From contig NPFB01000022.1 in the NCBI GenBank assembly GCA_014084085.1, positions 1 to 47,837 of the forward strand: a DNA stretch of 47,837 nucleotides, given 5' to 3'. Within the stretch, counting starts at the first letter, position 1, and every line of letters starts with the position of its first letter. The stretch is from Hondaea fermentalgiana (taxonomy: Eukaryota > Sar > Bigyra > Thraustochytrida > Thraustochytriidae). This document shows, one piece after another, positions 38,546-47,837 of this stretch. Under the pieces are notes generated by a model. The model saw only the letters and a program-made list of their open reading frames with translations, was not told where the DNA came from and did no database searches. Position numbers and translations under genes: made by a program.

Positions 38546-38952
38546 TGGATGAATTTTCTCCAAGCTTTCACGAACGAGGTCAACGTGTATGAGACTCTTC
38601 CTCAAGTCGCGAGCCAAAGTCATTATCGTGTTTACTTTGTTACCAAGAATTGGCAAGAAAGAGTGAGGCCAAGATAACTAAGCTCAGCTCAAAGCCTTCA
38701 GGGCTTGCAAGGCTTACCAACAAGGCTCTCGAGGCACGATGATCAAGCTTAGAAAAACCGAAGCTCAATATTCAAGTATATACTTGAATTCAACGGTCTT
38801 TTCTGCCAGTGCAATGCAATGCAATGTTGTGTGTCTTACCGGCAATGGCATGGTGTCCCAGTAAGTCAATCAGTCCCAAAGGGAGTCCGCGAGCAAGCCA
38901 AGCGCTGCGCGAAAACTTTATTCTGCTAGCCCGAGATCGAGGGCGCGCGAAG
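37937..38952. promoter_or_regulatory. Divergent promoter region (SNF2 / PH-KYxGRE genes)
   Basis: About 1 kb with no convincing gene. It includes three GAGAGCGC octamers (38196, 38216, 38274), a GAC trinucleotide run (38515-38541) and a 20-bp palindrome (38770-38789). A 67-codon plus-strand frame across the GAC run has only a GTG start and is not called. Confidence 0.4.
38770..38789. promoter_or_regulatory. 20-bp perfect palindrome
   Basis: ATTCAAGTATATACTTGAAT reads the same on both strands and lies 164 bases upstream of the proposed ATG of the PH protein (35 bases upstream of the earliest in-frame ATG). It could be a dimeric transcription-factor site or a small hairpin; its AT-rich content stands out from the flanks. 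Confidence 0.4.
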
Positions 38953-41949
38953 ATGTTCGCGCGACTGCGGTCGATCTCGTTCGGGTCGGCGAAAAGCGAG
39001 ACGGTGGGCCCGGCGAAGAGCAAAGGAAAGGACAAGGACAAGGAGCCTCAGCATGGCGACGGCAGCAGCAGCAGCAGCAGTAGCGAAGACGATGAAGAAT
39101 CGGGTCTCTTGAGCAAAAACGCTCGCGACGGCGCTGACGCCGAGGACGACAGCGACGAGAACACGTCCGTCCCCCAGACCCCGACGCGCAACGTGAAAAA
39201 GCAAAAGACAAATGTCAAGAACGCCGCGAAAGACAAAAATTCAACCTCGGAGGAAGGCGCCGTTGTATCGACAGATGCGCTGAGCACCGCCGCAGGGAAA
39301 CCACCTACGCCCGGCCAAAAAAGTGGCAAAAAGCGTCGTGGCCTTGGAAAATTATTGCGCCGTGCATCTTCGCAAGGATTTGTTGCAAGGCGGCCTCAAA
39401 CCGATACGGATGGCAGCAGCGTCGCCTCGGAAACCAGTGTTCAGGCGCCCCGGCGCGTCCGCTCCTTATCCAACCCATTTCGCATGCTCCCACGAAGATC
39501 ATTATCGTTCTCTTCGCGCGCGAGTGACGCAGCATCCTCTGTTGGAGGAGAGAGTCAGGCTTCGAGGACTTCTCGAGCAAGTAATTTCTTTGCACGCAAA
39601 AGACCAAGTTTTCGTCTCCGTAGAAGGCGAAGTCGTGCAGGAAGTGAAATGTCTGAAGTGCCTCCAAGCGACGAAGAAAGCGATAGCCCTGAGTTCGATG
39701 ATGACGCCGTTGCTGCAGAAAATGCTGACCATGGGGAGAGTGCCGAGGGTAACACTCATGCAAGTGACGTTAGCGATGCTGAAGAGCAGGACCCTGCCAA
39801 AGAGCAGACCAAACGTGGACGCACGGGCCGATCTTTGGGAGCTCTGCGTAAAAGTACACCATTGCGTCTGGCGAAAAAGGCTGGCAAGGCCGTCGGCAAG
39901 CTTGGAACTGGTAAGCTGGTGCGTTTGCGTGGTCTGCAAGCGACTGCTGCAGCAGGGACGAGCGCCAAAAACGCAGATCGCACCGGAAATGACATGGACA
40001 GACATACGGAACACCAGAGTCCTCTGTCCAGCACGGCAGGCTCGTCTGAGGTGCTCATGAACCGTGGCTCGAAATGGCTGTTCACACAACGTGAGCTTGA
40101 GGCTCTGCGCGCAATGGCAGGGGAGACGCTGTATGATACATTGGTGGACATCCTAGGCGACGATCACGAAGCTGCCGATGTACAGAATCCTCTGCTCTTG
40201 GCGAGACTTGCTGATCTGATTGGGGAAGGAACAGATTGCAGTGAGAACTTGCAGCGAGCGCTTGGCGCCCTACGGTCTCCAGAGCGAAGCATCCGACTTG
40301 CGCTGCTGTATCACCTGCACAATTTGCACGGCCACCCGGAAGGACCAAGTGCTGACGACCTGCGTTCCGTATTGCGGCACACACCTTCGCTGCGGCGTGC
40401 CGTGCAAGCACTTGATTCTCTCCAAGGGGAGAATGTTCTCGACCAGTTTGATAAGCTGATACCGCGCTTGCGTCTCGAGTCCTTTTATCTGGCAAACGCG
40501 CCCGAAAGATTGACAAAGTTGGACGCGATCGAGTCAAAGTACCGAGGTCGAGAAGAGACTCTGTGGAAAAAGCTTGAGAAACAGTACGAAGGCCAAAAGG
40601 TTCCCTCTGATGCAGATGTCCTCGCGATCCTGACCGTTCTCCCAACAGTGGAGGCTCTGGTCGAGTCGGCGATGCAGGGCGCAGACCGATTGTCGTTCGC
40701 AGGCTTTGCGCAATGGTTGGCATCGCTGGAGGAAGCTGGCGCTGGGTCATTTCTCGAGGCAAATCCCAAAGTTAGCAAAGTTCCTTCATGGGAGAGCGTT
40801 TTGCAGGCAGCGGCGGAGGTATGTGCAGACGAGGACGACTTGCAGGATTGGCTGCGCATCGCCGCGTGGCCGCCACAACCAGAGATTGCTGGGCGCAAGC
40901 TGCGCTTGAGTGAGTTGTCCTTTCGCCGACGATGGTGCCGCTTGACGCGGAAGCGAGATGGCACTGGATATCTAGAGATTTTCCGTGACGATCATGCACG
41001 CAGCTGTGACGCGAGCTATGTGTTGACGTCCTTGGATACGGACGTGGAGCTTATCGAACGTCCTCGACACAAACATGTGCATACTGTGTTTCTTCCTCAC
41101 CAAGCACTCTTTATTCAGCTTTCGCGTGCCTCGGAGCAGACTCTCGGCGCTTGGCTAGCTTCTTTGCGAGCAGCCACACATGCACAGGATGCACCGGAGT
41201 CGCCCCAGCCGCACAGGGGCAGCGATGCGCTTTCGTCTTTGGCACGTAGCGCAGCCGACGCCAATGACAACGACTATGATGGCGAGAGTACGGCGGAGCA
41301 AGAAGACGAGGATGGAGAAGGTGTTCACGACAATGTCAGCAGCGAGGAAGAGGAGGAAGAGCTCCTGTCCCCAGAGCCAAGTCCACCCAATCTTGAAGAG
41401 TTGCGCACGCGTCTCGAGGCGTTTTACACGGAGCAGAATCCTACGAAGATTGCGACGTTGGATTTTATTTTGCAAAAGTATGCCGGACGAGAAGCGCAAC
41501 TTGTGCAGCAGCTTGAGTTTCAGTATGAGAACGCACGCGTTCCGAGTTTCGAGAGGGCATGTCAGATATTGGAGGATGTCAAGCGTGAGCCTCCGTACAA
41601 CAGTCCGCGCTCCTCGGGTATTGAAGATGACGACGGAGACAGCGAAGACGATGATGAAGAAGATGATGAAGAAGAAGATGACGAGGATGACGAGTCCGGT
41701 GATGATGGATCTGAGATCCATGCAGTGCGTTCGCCGCGTAGCCAGCGCGATACGAATGGCGATGAATATTCTGATGCTACGTCACCTCGCGGGAGCAATC
41801 GTGTGGAAAGTGATGAGGACGAGTTGAGCGAGACGAGTAGCAGGCATGCGTACGAATATGGTGATGACGACGATGATGACGACAACGACGCTGGAAGCCA
41901 CAGTGGCGTACTTGACGACGTTGCGAGTAGTGATAGTGATGCTGATTAA
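38953..41949 (+). CDS. PH-domain protein with duplicated KYxGRE modules and acidic C-terminus
   Basis: About 998 residues from the ATG at 38953 (MFARLRSISFG); the same frame has earlier ATGs at 38824 and 38845, so the N-terminus is uncertain by up to 43 residues. Residues 1-400 are disordered, with basic and Ser/Arg segments (RRRSRAGSEMSEVPPS) and poly-Ser. A helical region (about 360-480) precedes module 1 (about 497-560: RLESFYLANAPERLTKLDAI, then KYRGREETLWKKLEKQYE). A PH-like domain follows (about 648-742), with LSFRRRWCRLTRK, GYLEIFRDD and ending LGAWLASLRAA, containing the terminal helix Trp. Module 2 (about 811-876) repeats RLEAFYTEQNPTKIATLDFI, then KYAGREAQLVQQLEFQYE. The tail is a long Asp/Glu run. 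A role at membranes through phosphoinositides is plausible. The KYxGRE module recurs in protist proteins, but its function is unknown to me. Confidence 0.8.
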   Translation: MFARLRSISFGSAKSETVGPAKSKGKDKDKEPQHGDGSSSSSSSEDDEESGLLSKNARDGADAEDDSDENTSVPQTPTRNVKKQKTNVKNAAKDKNSTSEEGAVVSTDALSTAAGKPPTPGQKSGKKRRGLGKLLRRASSQGFVARRPQTDTDGSSVASETSVQAPRRVRSLSNPFRMLPRRSLSFSSRASDAASSVGGESQASRTSRASNFFARKRPSFRLRRRRSRAGSEMSEVPPSDEESDSPEFDDDAVAAENADHGESAEGNTHASDVSDAEEQDPAKEQTKRGRTGRSLGALRKSTPLRLAKKAGKAVGKLGTGKLVRLRGLQATAAAGTSAKNADRTGNDMDRHTEHQSPLSSTAGSSEVLMNRGSKWLFTQRELEALRAMAGETLYDTLVDILGDDHEAADVQNPLLLARLADLIGEGTDCSENLQRALGALRSPERSIRLALLYHLHNLHGHPEGPSADDLRSVLRHTPSLRRAVQALDSLQGENVLDQFDKLIPRLRLESFYLANAPERLTKLDAIESKYRGREETLWKKLEKQYEGQKVPSDADVLAILTVLPTVEALVESAMQGADRLSFAGFAQWLASLEEAGAGSFLEANPKVSKVPSWESVLQAAAEVCADEDDLQDWLRIAAWPPQPEIAGRKLRLSELSFRRRWCRLTRKRDGTGYLEIFRDDHARSCDASYVLTSLDTDVELIERPRHKHVHTVFLPHQALFIQLSRASEQTLGAWLASLRAATHAQDAPESPQPHRGSDALSSLARSAADANDNDYDGESTAEQEDEDGEGVHDNVSSEEEEEELLSPEPSPPNLEELRTRLEAFYTEQNPTKIATLDFILQKYAGREAQLVQQLEFQYENARVPSFERACQILEDVKREPPYNSPRSSGIEDDDGDSEDDDEEDDEEEDDEDDESGDDGSEIHAVRSPRSQRDTNGDEYSDATSPRGSNRVESDEDELSETSSRHAYEYGDDDDDDDNDAGSHSGVLDDVASSDSDAD

Positions 41950-42685
41950 ACTCTTTGTGCATCTTGTCTTGATGGTTTTTGGGGGAGAAGTAGACTGTTT
42001 CGGAGAAGGAAAAGTGAAATGCGAGAGATGCTTGTGATTTTTTTGTCCACCGCGCTGTTGGGCGATCTCGTACTGTCAACAGCAAGCAGCAGCAGAAGCA
42101 GCAGCAACAGCAGCAGCTGCTGAGCAGAGCAGAAGCTGAACTTCGCACACCCCTTTGGTTATTTAGTTTTGATGATGACGACACGCGAGGTGGTGACACG
42201 CCTGCGGTGAAAAGCAGCAATGCTAAAGGAGACTCGATCCCAGGTCAAGGTAGCCTGCGCGGGACCTTCCCTTCTGCGCGAGCCCCCCTTGCACGGCACC
42301 CACCCACCTACCGCGGTGCACCGCACCCGCCGCCCTGCGCTACCTTCGTGCGGCCCCTCTCCGTCTCGCTTGGCTGGCGGCTGCAGTGGGTGGGCGGGCG
42401 GGCATCTGCCCTGCGCGTGCGTGCACAACTTTTCGGGCCTTGTTTTTCCTTTGTTTCTGCGAGGGTTTCTGCGTCCATTTTGGTATTTCTAATTCACCGT
42501 CTCTCCGGGCACGTGCACGCCGCTGCTCCTGCGGCAAGAGGAGGGAGCAGGCAAAGCCGCAAAGCCGCAAAGCCGCGTGCCAAGTCTGCTGCGCGAGCGA
42601 GGAACGCGAGCGACGTGGACCGTCTGCTCTGCTGCACGCGCTTGAGCAAGGGCCTTGCGTCGTTCGTTGGGCTTGAAAGCGCAAA
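41950..42685. promoter_or_regulatory. Intergenic region upstream of the LIM gene
   Basis: Contains an AGC/CAG-rich run (42081-42123), CCCACC-type runs (42295-42310), and three AAAGCCGC octamers (42553-42576) about 110-135 bases before the LIM gene ATG. No gene is supported. Confidence 0.4.
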
Positions 42686-42925
42686 ATGAAGGAAGAGAGT
42701 GCTGCTAGGGCATCGATGGACGCCGTCGCGCCCATCGACAAGGGCACTCTTGACGTCGAAGTCGAGAACCAGGTGGATGACGAAGACGCCATTGACGCGG
42801 AGGAGGAAGAGGACGAGATTGAGCAGAATGATGTGAGCTCGGAAGAAGAAGAAGAAGAAGAAGAAGAAGAAGAAGAAGAAGAAGAAGAGCAGGACGACGA
42901 AGATGTCAACGACGTCGAGGAGGAA

Positions 42926-42957
<32 letters not shown>

Positions 42958-44689
42958 TGAAAAGGAGGAAAAGGAAGAGCTTGACGACGACAGCGAATAC
43001 GAAGACGACGATGCCAAGGCCAAGGAGGCCGAGGTAGAAAGTCTCAATAACGATGCGACAAATGAGGACGTCACCGAGGAGAACGAAGACGATGTTGCTG
43101 CCGCCGCTGCTGCGGCCGAGGCTGATGAAGATGACGGAGGCGTCGAGCCTGAGGACGTTGTGCCAGCTCCGGTCCCGGTGGAGGAGGCACCGAAGCCGAA
43201 GAAAAAGTTTCAGCCCAAGGCGGCGCCCAAATGCACGCTCTGTGGCAAGTCGGTGTACAAGACCGAAGAGGTTCTTGACTCGACGGACAACATTTTCCAC
43301 AAACTTTGCCTGCGCTGCAAAACGTGCAAGAAGAGCCTCGTCGGGCGTGAGCCGGTCGATGACGACGAACAAGTGGACCTTTCGACATCGCAATACCGCG
43401 AGGTGGACGGCGAACTTTTTTGCGAAAGGCACGGACAACGCGCGCGAGGAACTCTGATTCAGGGAACTCTGAGCCACGAGGTGAGGCAGCATGTCCAGGA
43501 GGAGCGTGATGCCGTAGAGGCTCGCCCTTCGTTGCGCGAGAAGAACAAGGTTATCAAGGAGGATCTCAAGGTGTACATTGGCGACGGCGTCCCCGTGTGC
43601 AGCCGATGCGGCGGGTCTCTTGACGGGCCCGGTGAGATTGTGGTGAGCGGCATGGAGCGTTATCACAAAGTTTGCGACGAGAGCGTGCCGCAAAAGGACC
43701 AAACTCCTCGATTCTTCACTAAACAGGCCGTGGAGCGCCCGGTATTGACACTGGCCGTGGGAGAGGGCAAGGCGATGTCGTTTTTGTTTGAGCTTGACAA
43801 CGACACGAAGATGAGCGCCTTGCGACAGAACCGTAACGAGCCTGTGATGCTCACGTACGAGCCAGACACGCGGTCGCGCGACGGCGTGCAGCGCACCTTG
43901 CGTCGCGGCGCATCCTCTGCGGCGGAGGAAGGCAAGAACGTGTTGGGCCTGCTGGAGGAGTCGTTTACAGTCGCTTGGAAGGGCGACGAGGAGCTGTCCG
44001 CTGTTGATCCTGACGGTGTTGATCAGTCTGCATCGCCGGGCACGGTGTACTTGGGCGAGTTGCGACGCCGCGGCAAAAAGGTGTTTGGGCATTTGAGCGC
44101 GACGCCGCAGCCAGTATTCTCCCTGTATGCCTCGATGGATAATTTGGTGGCGCGGCGGAAGCCGGTGTTGCAGCTTTTGCTGGACGGCGAGTCGGACGCC
44201 GTGAGTCTGGACGCTGATGACAAGCACCAGTTTATTGTGCGCGGACGGCGCGTGCGTGGCGAGGACCGGTATTCTGAAAAGGTGGAAGAGGTGGAAGTGC
44301 TTTCGCGCACGGTGGCTGAGCGCATGGCGTGGCATCATGCGTTGGAGACGGTACTGGATCTTGTAGATAAGGCGGACCCGGAGGGACTTGCTGCGGGCAC
44401 GACGGCGATTATGTTTGCGCGCCTCTACAAGGTAAAGTTGGGCGTGCTGCATCAATTTGTTGTACCTTTTACCTTTGATGCCGAATCGACAACAGTGACA
44501 CTCGAAGGTGCTGCGCCTTTGTTCCTGACGCAGTACCCGGAGCCGACTGCGGAGGAGGAGCTGGAAGCCGATCCTCTGTCGCACCTGAAGCAGGAGCTCA
44601 AGGAGAAGCGCGAGGCGGAGGAGGAGGCGGAGCGTCTGGCTGCGCTCAAGGATGCGCCTGCTGCTGGTGGCTGCTGTATCATCGCCTAA
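42686..44689 (+). CDS. Acidic LIM-domain protein with C-terminal CaaX box
   Basis: A 667-residue protein from the ATG at 42686. Residues about 25-160 are extremely acidic, with an uninterrupted poly-Glu run encoded by a GAA array (42842-42889). A LIM zinc-binding domain covers about 183-249: Cys183, Cys186 (CTLCGKSVYKTEE), then FHKLCLRCKTC, finishing CERH. A second, incomplete finger begins at Cys305 (CSRCGGSLDGPGEIV ... YHKVC) but its second half is absent. Residues about 340-620 have no domain I can name; they alternate beta-like strands and include LLVARRKPVLQLLLDG-like segments. The C-terminus is a Glu/Arg helix followed by AAGGCCIIA, so the last four residues, C-I-I-A, form a farnesylation-type CaaX box with an adjacent Cys that could be palmitoylated. 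I infer a membrane-tethered cytoskeletal or signalling scaffold. Confidence 0.85.
42842..42889 (+). repeat. (GAA)n run encoding poly-Glu
   Basis: A near-perfect GAA trinucleotide array within the LIM gene, giving about 16 consecutive Glu residues. Its purity suggests slippage-driven length change. Confidence 0.9.
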
Positions 44690-44893
44690 GTGAAGTGGAA
44701 GCGGGAGATCAGCATTTGCTTGCTTTCGAGTGCGCCGCGTTGACGCAATTCGCCATTATAAAATCTTTTAGGTATGTTCATTTGTTTCTGCAAACTTGTG
44801 TGGTCGTTTCTGCAAACTTGGGCTGTCTTGGGGCTGACTTCATACAGAGCATGAAAAGGGATTGCTACTGCCTTGTTCTTCTTACTTCTCTTT

Positions 44894-46021
44894 CTAGCTG
44901 CTTGGGCTTGTCAATCTCTTTCGAATGGGCGAGGCCTTGGACACGGGCCCTTGTCGCAAGGGCGGTCTTTGTGGGACCACAATTTGAGACTTGCGGACAG
45001 CCGCTGCAATGTAAATTTCTGCAAGTGAGCGACGAGGTCGTGGCTGAAGGGGAAACTTCTGTGTTGAGATAGGCTTGATGATGGTGGAATTGGCATCGAT
45101 TGTAGTGGCGGTGTTGGTGATGGAATTTGCTGCTGGCCGAGAGGCCAGCTGCCAAGGCCGAGGGTTGCTCACTTTGTGCCGTTGCTGCTGGAATAGAAAG
45201 AGGTCGTGCGCTTGACCGATGCGAACACCAGGCGCGTTCGTGCACCACTGCAAAAGACGTCCTCGCTTGCGAGTGGGATGGAGAGCAGTGTGGAGCTTTT
45301 TCAGGACACTATGGTCGGCGGCCTTCAAAGCCGCCGCCAGCGATCGGTGACGATAGTGCAGGTTTCTCCTTTCCATTTCCATTTCCAAATCCTCTTCTTC
45401 TTCTTCTTCTTCGTCTTGTTCAATTTCTTCATCCACGTCGTCTTCGTCAGTCATATGAACATCATTCGTTTCTCTGTTGGCATTTTTGTTGCATTGTGCA
45501 TCAAACCCGTTGACAAGCACCTCGCAGGTTCCCTGCAGAACAGCTGGCGCGACGACTTGGTGCGTGACTTCGTCAAAGCACGCCTCGATGACGCCGTTGG
45601 CGCGACGCATAAGCACACGCACGACCAGTGTAAAGGGAAGAACCAGCTCGTCAGTAGGCACAAGGCCCGTGACGACTGCTTCTGTATGCTCACCGACATG
45701 AAGAACGCGTCTGGACCCCTTTTCCAAGACCTGAAACACGGTGTTGGGTCCGCGACGAGCAGAGTCCCAACGCAGATGCACAAAGAGTTGCCTACTTTCT
45801 GCCTCGTCGGGGCCAAGATCTTGCTGGTCGCCGTAATAATCGTCTTCGTCGTCGTCGTCGTTCTGATGGCGATGCAGACGCAGCGTTCGAGGCGCGACCT
45901 GGACTCTTGTACCGAGCACGCGGAGCTTGAGGTCTTGGCGCGAGCCGAGTTCTCCGTTCGGTTTGGCTGACATGCGTCTCGCGGCTACGCCGCCTTCGCG
46001 CAGGTCCATGGCAGCGGCCAT
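44894..46021 (-). CDS. Uncharacterised protein with acidic central block
   Basis: A 375-residue frame from the ATG at 46021 (MAAAMDLREGGVAARRM); the frame is also open back to a GTG at 46045. The N-terminal part has strand-like, domain-like sequence: LKLRVLGTRVQVAPRTLRL, an Asp/Tyr-rich stretch, then QLFVHLRWDSARRGPNTVFQ, RVLHVGEHTEAVVTGLVP and PFTLVVRVLMRR, which could form a small beta-domain. A Glu/Asp-rich block follows (about 200-225), then LLQWCTNAPGVRIGQAHD and a Ser/Thr/Pro/Arg-rich C-terminus containing RRSLAEIYIAAAVRKS. No known family is recognised. The plus-strand frame opposite (45206-45970) is a Phe-rich shadow of the acidic block, so I favour the minus strand. It converges on the LIM gene. 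Confidence 0.5.
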   Translation of the reverse strand: MAAAMDLREGGVAARRMSAKPNGELGSRQDLKLRVLGTRVQVAPRTLRLHRHQNDDDDEDDYYGDQQDLGPDEAESRQLFVHLRWDSARRGPNTVFQVLEKGSRRVLHVGEHTEAVVTGLVPTDELVLPFTLVVRVLMRRANGVIEACFDEVTHQVVAPAVLQGTCEVLVNGFDAQCNKNANRETNDVHMTDEDDVDEEIEQDEEEEEEEDLEMEMERRNLHYRHRSLAAALKAADHSVLKKLHTALHPTRKRGRLLQWCTNAPGVRIGQAHDLFLFQQQRHKVSNPRPWQLASRPAANSITNTATTIDANSTIIKPISTQKFPLQPRPRRSLAEIYIAAAVRKSQIVVPQRPPLRQGPVSKASPIRKRLTSPSS

Positions 46022-46553
46022 GCAGTTGCGTCGGCGCCTTGCCACGTCGTCTCGTCTCTATGCCTGCGTGCCTGCGCGCCTGATGACGGCAAGAGGGTCG
46101 CACAGGGTTCTCGCGGCCAAAAAATTCGCGTTCCCGTGCGACAGCGACGTTCTCATCGTCTGGCGACTGTCCCTCCGTTCCCCGTGTGGTACACACAACT
46201 TTTTACACTATTTCACTATTTTAGGTCCTTTTTGGGTTAGTGGTCGTGATCGCGTGCGTCGCTGTTTAGAGTCGCTGCGTACCCCCAAGAGTAGGAGCTG
46301 CCTCAAAGGCTGCTATCCGTCGGACCAGATTCCTGCGGGTGCATCGCACATGTCTCGACGCAGGTAGCTCGGGCGACACAAGCTTGCCAAATTTCCTCCT
46401 ACCGCTGCCGCTGCCGCAAGCACTATTTTTCTACGCGCCGTCCGAGTCCCGTGCCTGCTCTGGCAGCAGTGGCAGTGGCTGTGACAGGCGTCCGCAGGAC
46501 TGGCTGGCTGGTGGTGGCTGGCAGGATCGCGTACCTCACCTCGACCAGCCCTG

Positions 46554-46599
<46 letters not shown>
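46554..46599. repeat. (AAGC)n run
   Basis: About eleven uninterrupted tetramers. Confidence 0.9.
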
Positions 46600-47546
46600 A
46601 AAGCAAAGCCCTGCCTGGCCCGGGGCCTGGCCGCGGCTCGCTCGCTCACTCGCGCAAGCTCGCTCTCGTTGAGAGCGGCCGTGGCGCCTCCGTCACCCAG
46701 CCACCGCAGCCCTATCGCGTGCCGGCGCACACCCCCCTGACCTGGCTACCCGCGGAGCTACTGCTTTTGCGAGCAAGCAGGTAGCTTGCCCGCCGCCCGC
46801 ACCTGGCCCCCGCAGTGCGCGCTGGCCGCGCGTCATGCGTTCCGTTCTTTTCCGCGCCCGCCCGAGCATGCGGCGCGCGACGAATTCAGCGGCGGCGGCG
46901 CGTTCGTTCGTCCGCTCTACTGCAGCGAGGCCCAACAGAGGAAGGAAGGAAGGGTTTACAGCAAGGCAGTTATAGGCCTGGGCGCTCGAAAAAAAAAAAC
47001 AGAGAATATGAAGGGAAGAGGAGGGAGGAGCAGGCATGGCCGCCTCCCCAACTTGAAGAAGACCGCGAGGCCGCCTGGCCTCGCCTCGCGTCGCCTCGCC
47101 TCGCGCGTTGGCTCTCGCTGGATGGATGGAGGTGGTGATCGACCGCGAGACGCGGCTGGAGGCAGCTTGGGAGCAAGTGCGATAGCGAATTCAGGCCGCG
47201 ATCCCGGCCTCAGCCGTAGCGAACTCTTGCCAGGTAGCTTCTTACTGCTGTGCTATACTGTTGTGTATAACACCAAAAAAATAAGGTGGTTCGAAGGGTG
47301 CCCGGGGCGTCAGCAGCAGCAGCTTCTGAAGCCGGAGAATCCAACGAACCAACCAACGAACCAACCAACCTACGAACGAGCGAGCGGCTGCGAACACGCG
47401 GACGAACAGCCAGCCAGCACAGCCTGGACTTGTTGGAGTTGGCCGCAAGTGGCCTGCCAGGCCGCGAGCTCGTGCTCACCATGGAAAATCTGAACGCGTC
47501 GAATTGAGCCCACGCCTGCGTGCGTCCCACTCGCGGGGCCGTCGAG

Positions 47547-47586
47547 AGAACGAACGAACGAACGAACGAACGAACGAACGAACGAA
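47547..47586. repeat. (GAAC)n run
   Basis: About ten tetramers (AACG register) ending in AACGAAGACG. Confidence 0.9.
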
Positions 47587-47837
47587 GACGCGCAAAATTC
47601 GCGACAATACTTATCAATTTTTTTTTAAAATTTTTTTTCGTTGGGAGGTTTTGCACGCGGCTTCGAGGTGGCGAAATCTAACAGACCCAGTGCGCTTGCC
47701 GGGGGGGGGAGCATGGAGAGGAGGGGGGTAGGAAAAATTGAGCGCACAGCGAGGCACAGCATGAAAAAAAAACGACCAAGTACTCCCTCTGTAGCAAGGG
47801 TGTAAAATGAGTCGAAGGTCGCCCTCTGTGGCAGGAG

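Larger units (their letters stand above)
46022..47837. other. Terminal 1.8 kb of low-complexity sequence
   Basis: No gene is supported. It contains the promoter side of the 44894-46021 gene, an AAGC run (46554-46599), a GAAC run (47547-47586), CCAACGAACCAACC repeats (47341-47372), GCCTCGCCTCGCGT repeats (47080-47105), and A- and T-tracts near 46988 and 47620-47638. Short frames on both strands are repeat translations. Confidence 0.45.

Noticed and set aside
38474..38677. 67-codon plus-strand frame with poly-Asp
   Set aside because: Only a GTG start; the Asp run is a translated GAC repeat.
42494..44584. 696-codon minus-strand frame opposite the LIM gene
   Set aside because: Its poly-Phe and Leu/Val runs are the complement of the GAA/GAC acidic codons; no domain; the LIM fingers on the plus strand are real.
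1..47837. Search for tRNA, rRNA and snRNA genes
   Set aside because: No A-box/B-box pair with cloverleaf, no rRNA core sequence and no snRNA signature was seen by eye on either strand; a covariance-model scan would be needed to exclude small RNAs.

Overview
This is eukaryotic nuclear DNA from a GC-rich, gene-dense, intron-poor protist. The genes are mostly single open frames with no operon structure, on both strands. The content includes eIF5, a SPAG6/PF16 axoneme protein, a P4-ATPase, a System III cytochrome c heme lyase, a GT61 glycosyltransferase and an F-box/SNF2/RING ATPase. Short introns (one of 77 nt is well supported), a flagellar gene, Crinkler-like sequence and abundant simple repeats fit a stramenopile. 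A labyrinthulomycete (thraustochytrid) is my best guess, but that is inference and not proven by any single marker.

Layout. 1-4.25 kb (all minus): a weak ORF remnant, a zinc-dependent medium-chain dehydrogenase, then a Crinkler-like gene whose 3' part is broken by stops and frame changes. 5.4-9.0 kb: eIF5 (+) convergent with a bacterial-type glycyl-tRNA synthetase (-). 9.7-12.7 kb: an RRM protein (+) convergent with an ABHD1/3-like hydrolase (-). 12.7-14.9 kb: repeat-rich spacer. 14.9-17.4 kb: a two-exon coiled-coil gene (+) convergent with SPAG6 (-), separated by a 95-bp tandem repeat. 18.3-24.2 kb: a C2-like protein and a P4 flippase (both +). 25.0-27.9 kb: a heme lyase with a Cys-rich C-terminal extension (+) convergent with a disordered basic protein (-). 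27.9-31.3 kb: a 3.4 kb stretch of low-complexity DNA with nested inverted repeats and no convincing gene. 31.4-37.9 kb: a GT61 transferase and an F-box/SNF2/RING protein (both -). 38.9-44.7 kb: a PH protein with duplicated KYxGRE modules, then an acidic LIM protein ending in a CaaX box (both +). 44.9-46.0 kb: an uncharacterised acidic protein (-). 46.0-47.8 kb: simple repeats only.

The genes are mostly unrelated housekeeping, trafficking and signalling genes. The most unusual items are the heme lyase carrying a twin-CX9C-like segment and four CPV motifs, the LIM-CaaX protein, the KYxGRE/PH protein, and the decayed Crinkler-like locus. Several frames open on non-ATG codons, so I moved those starts to the first plausible ATG and say so in each entry.
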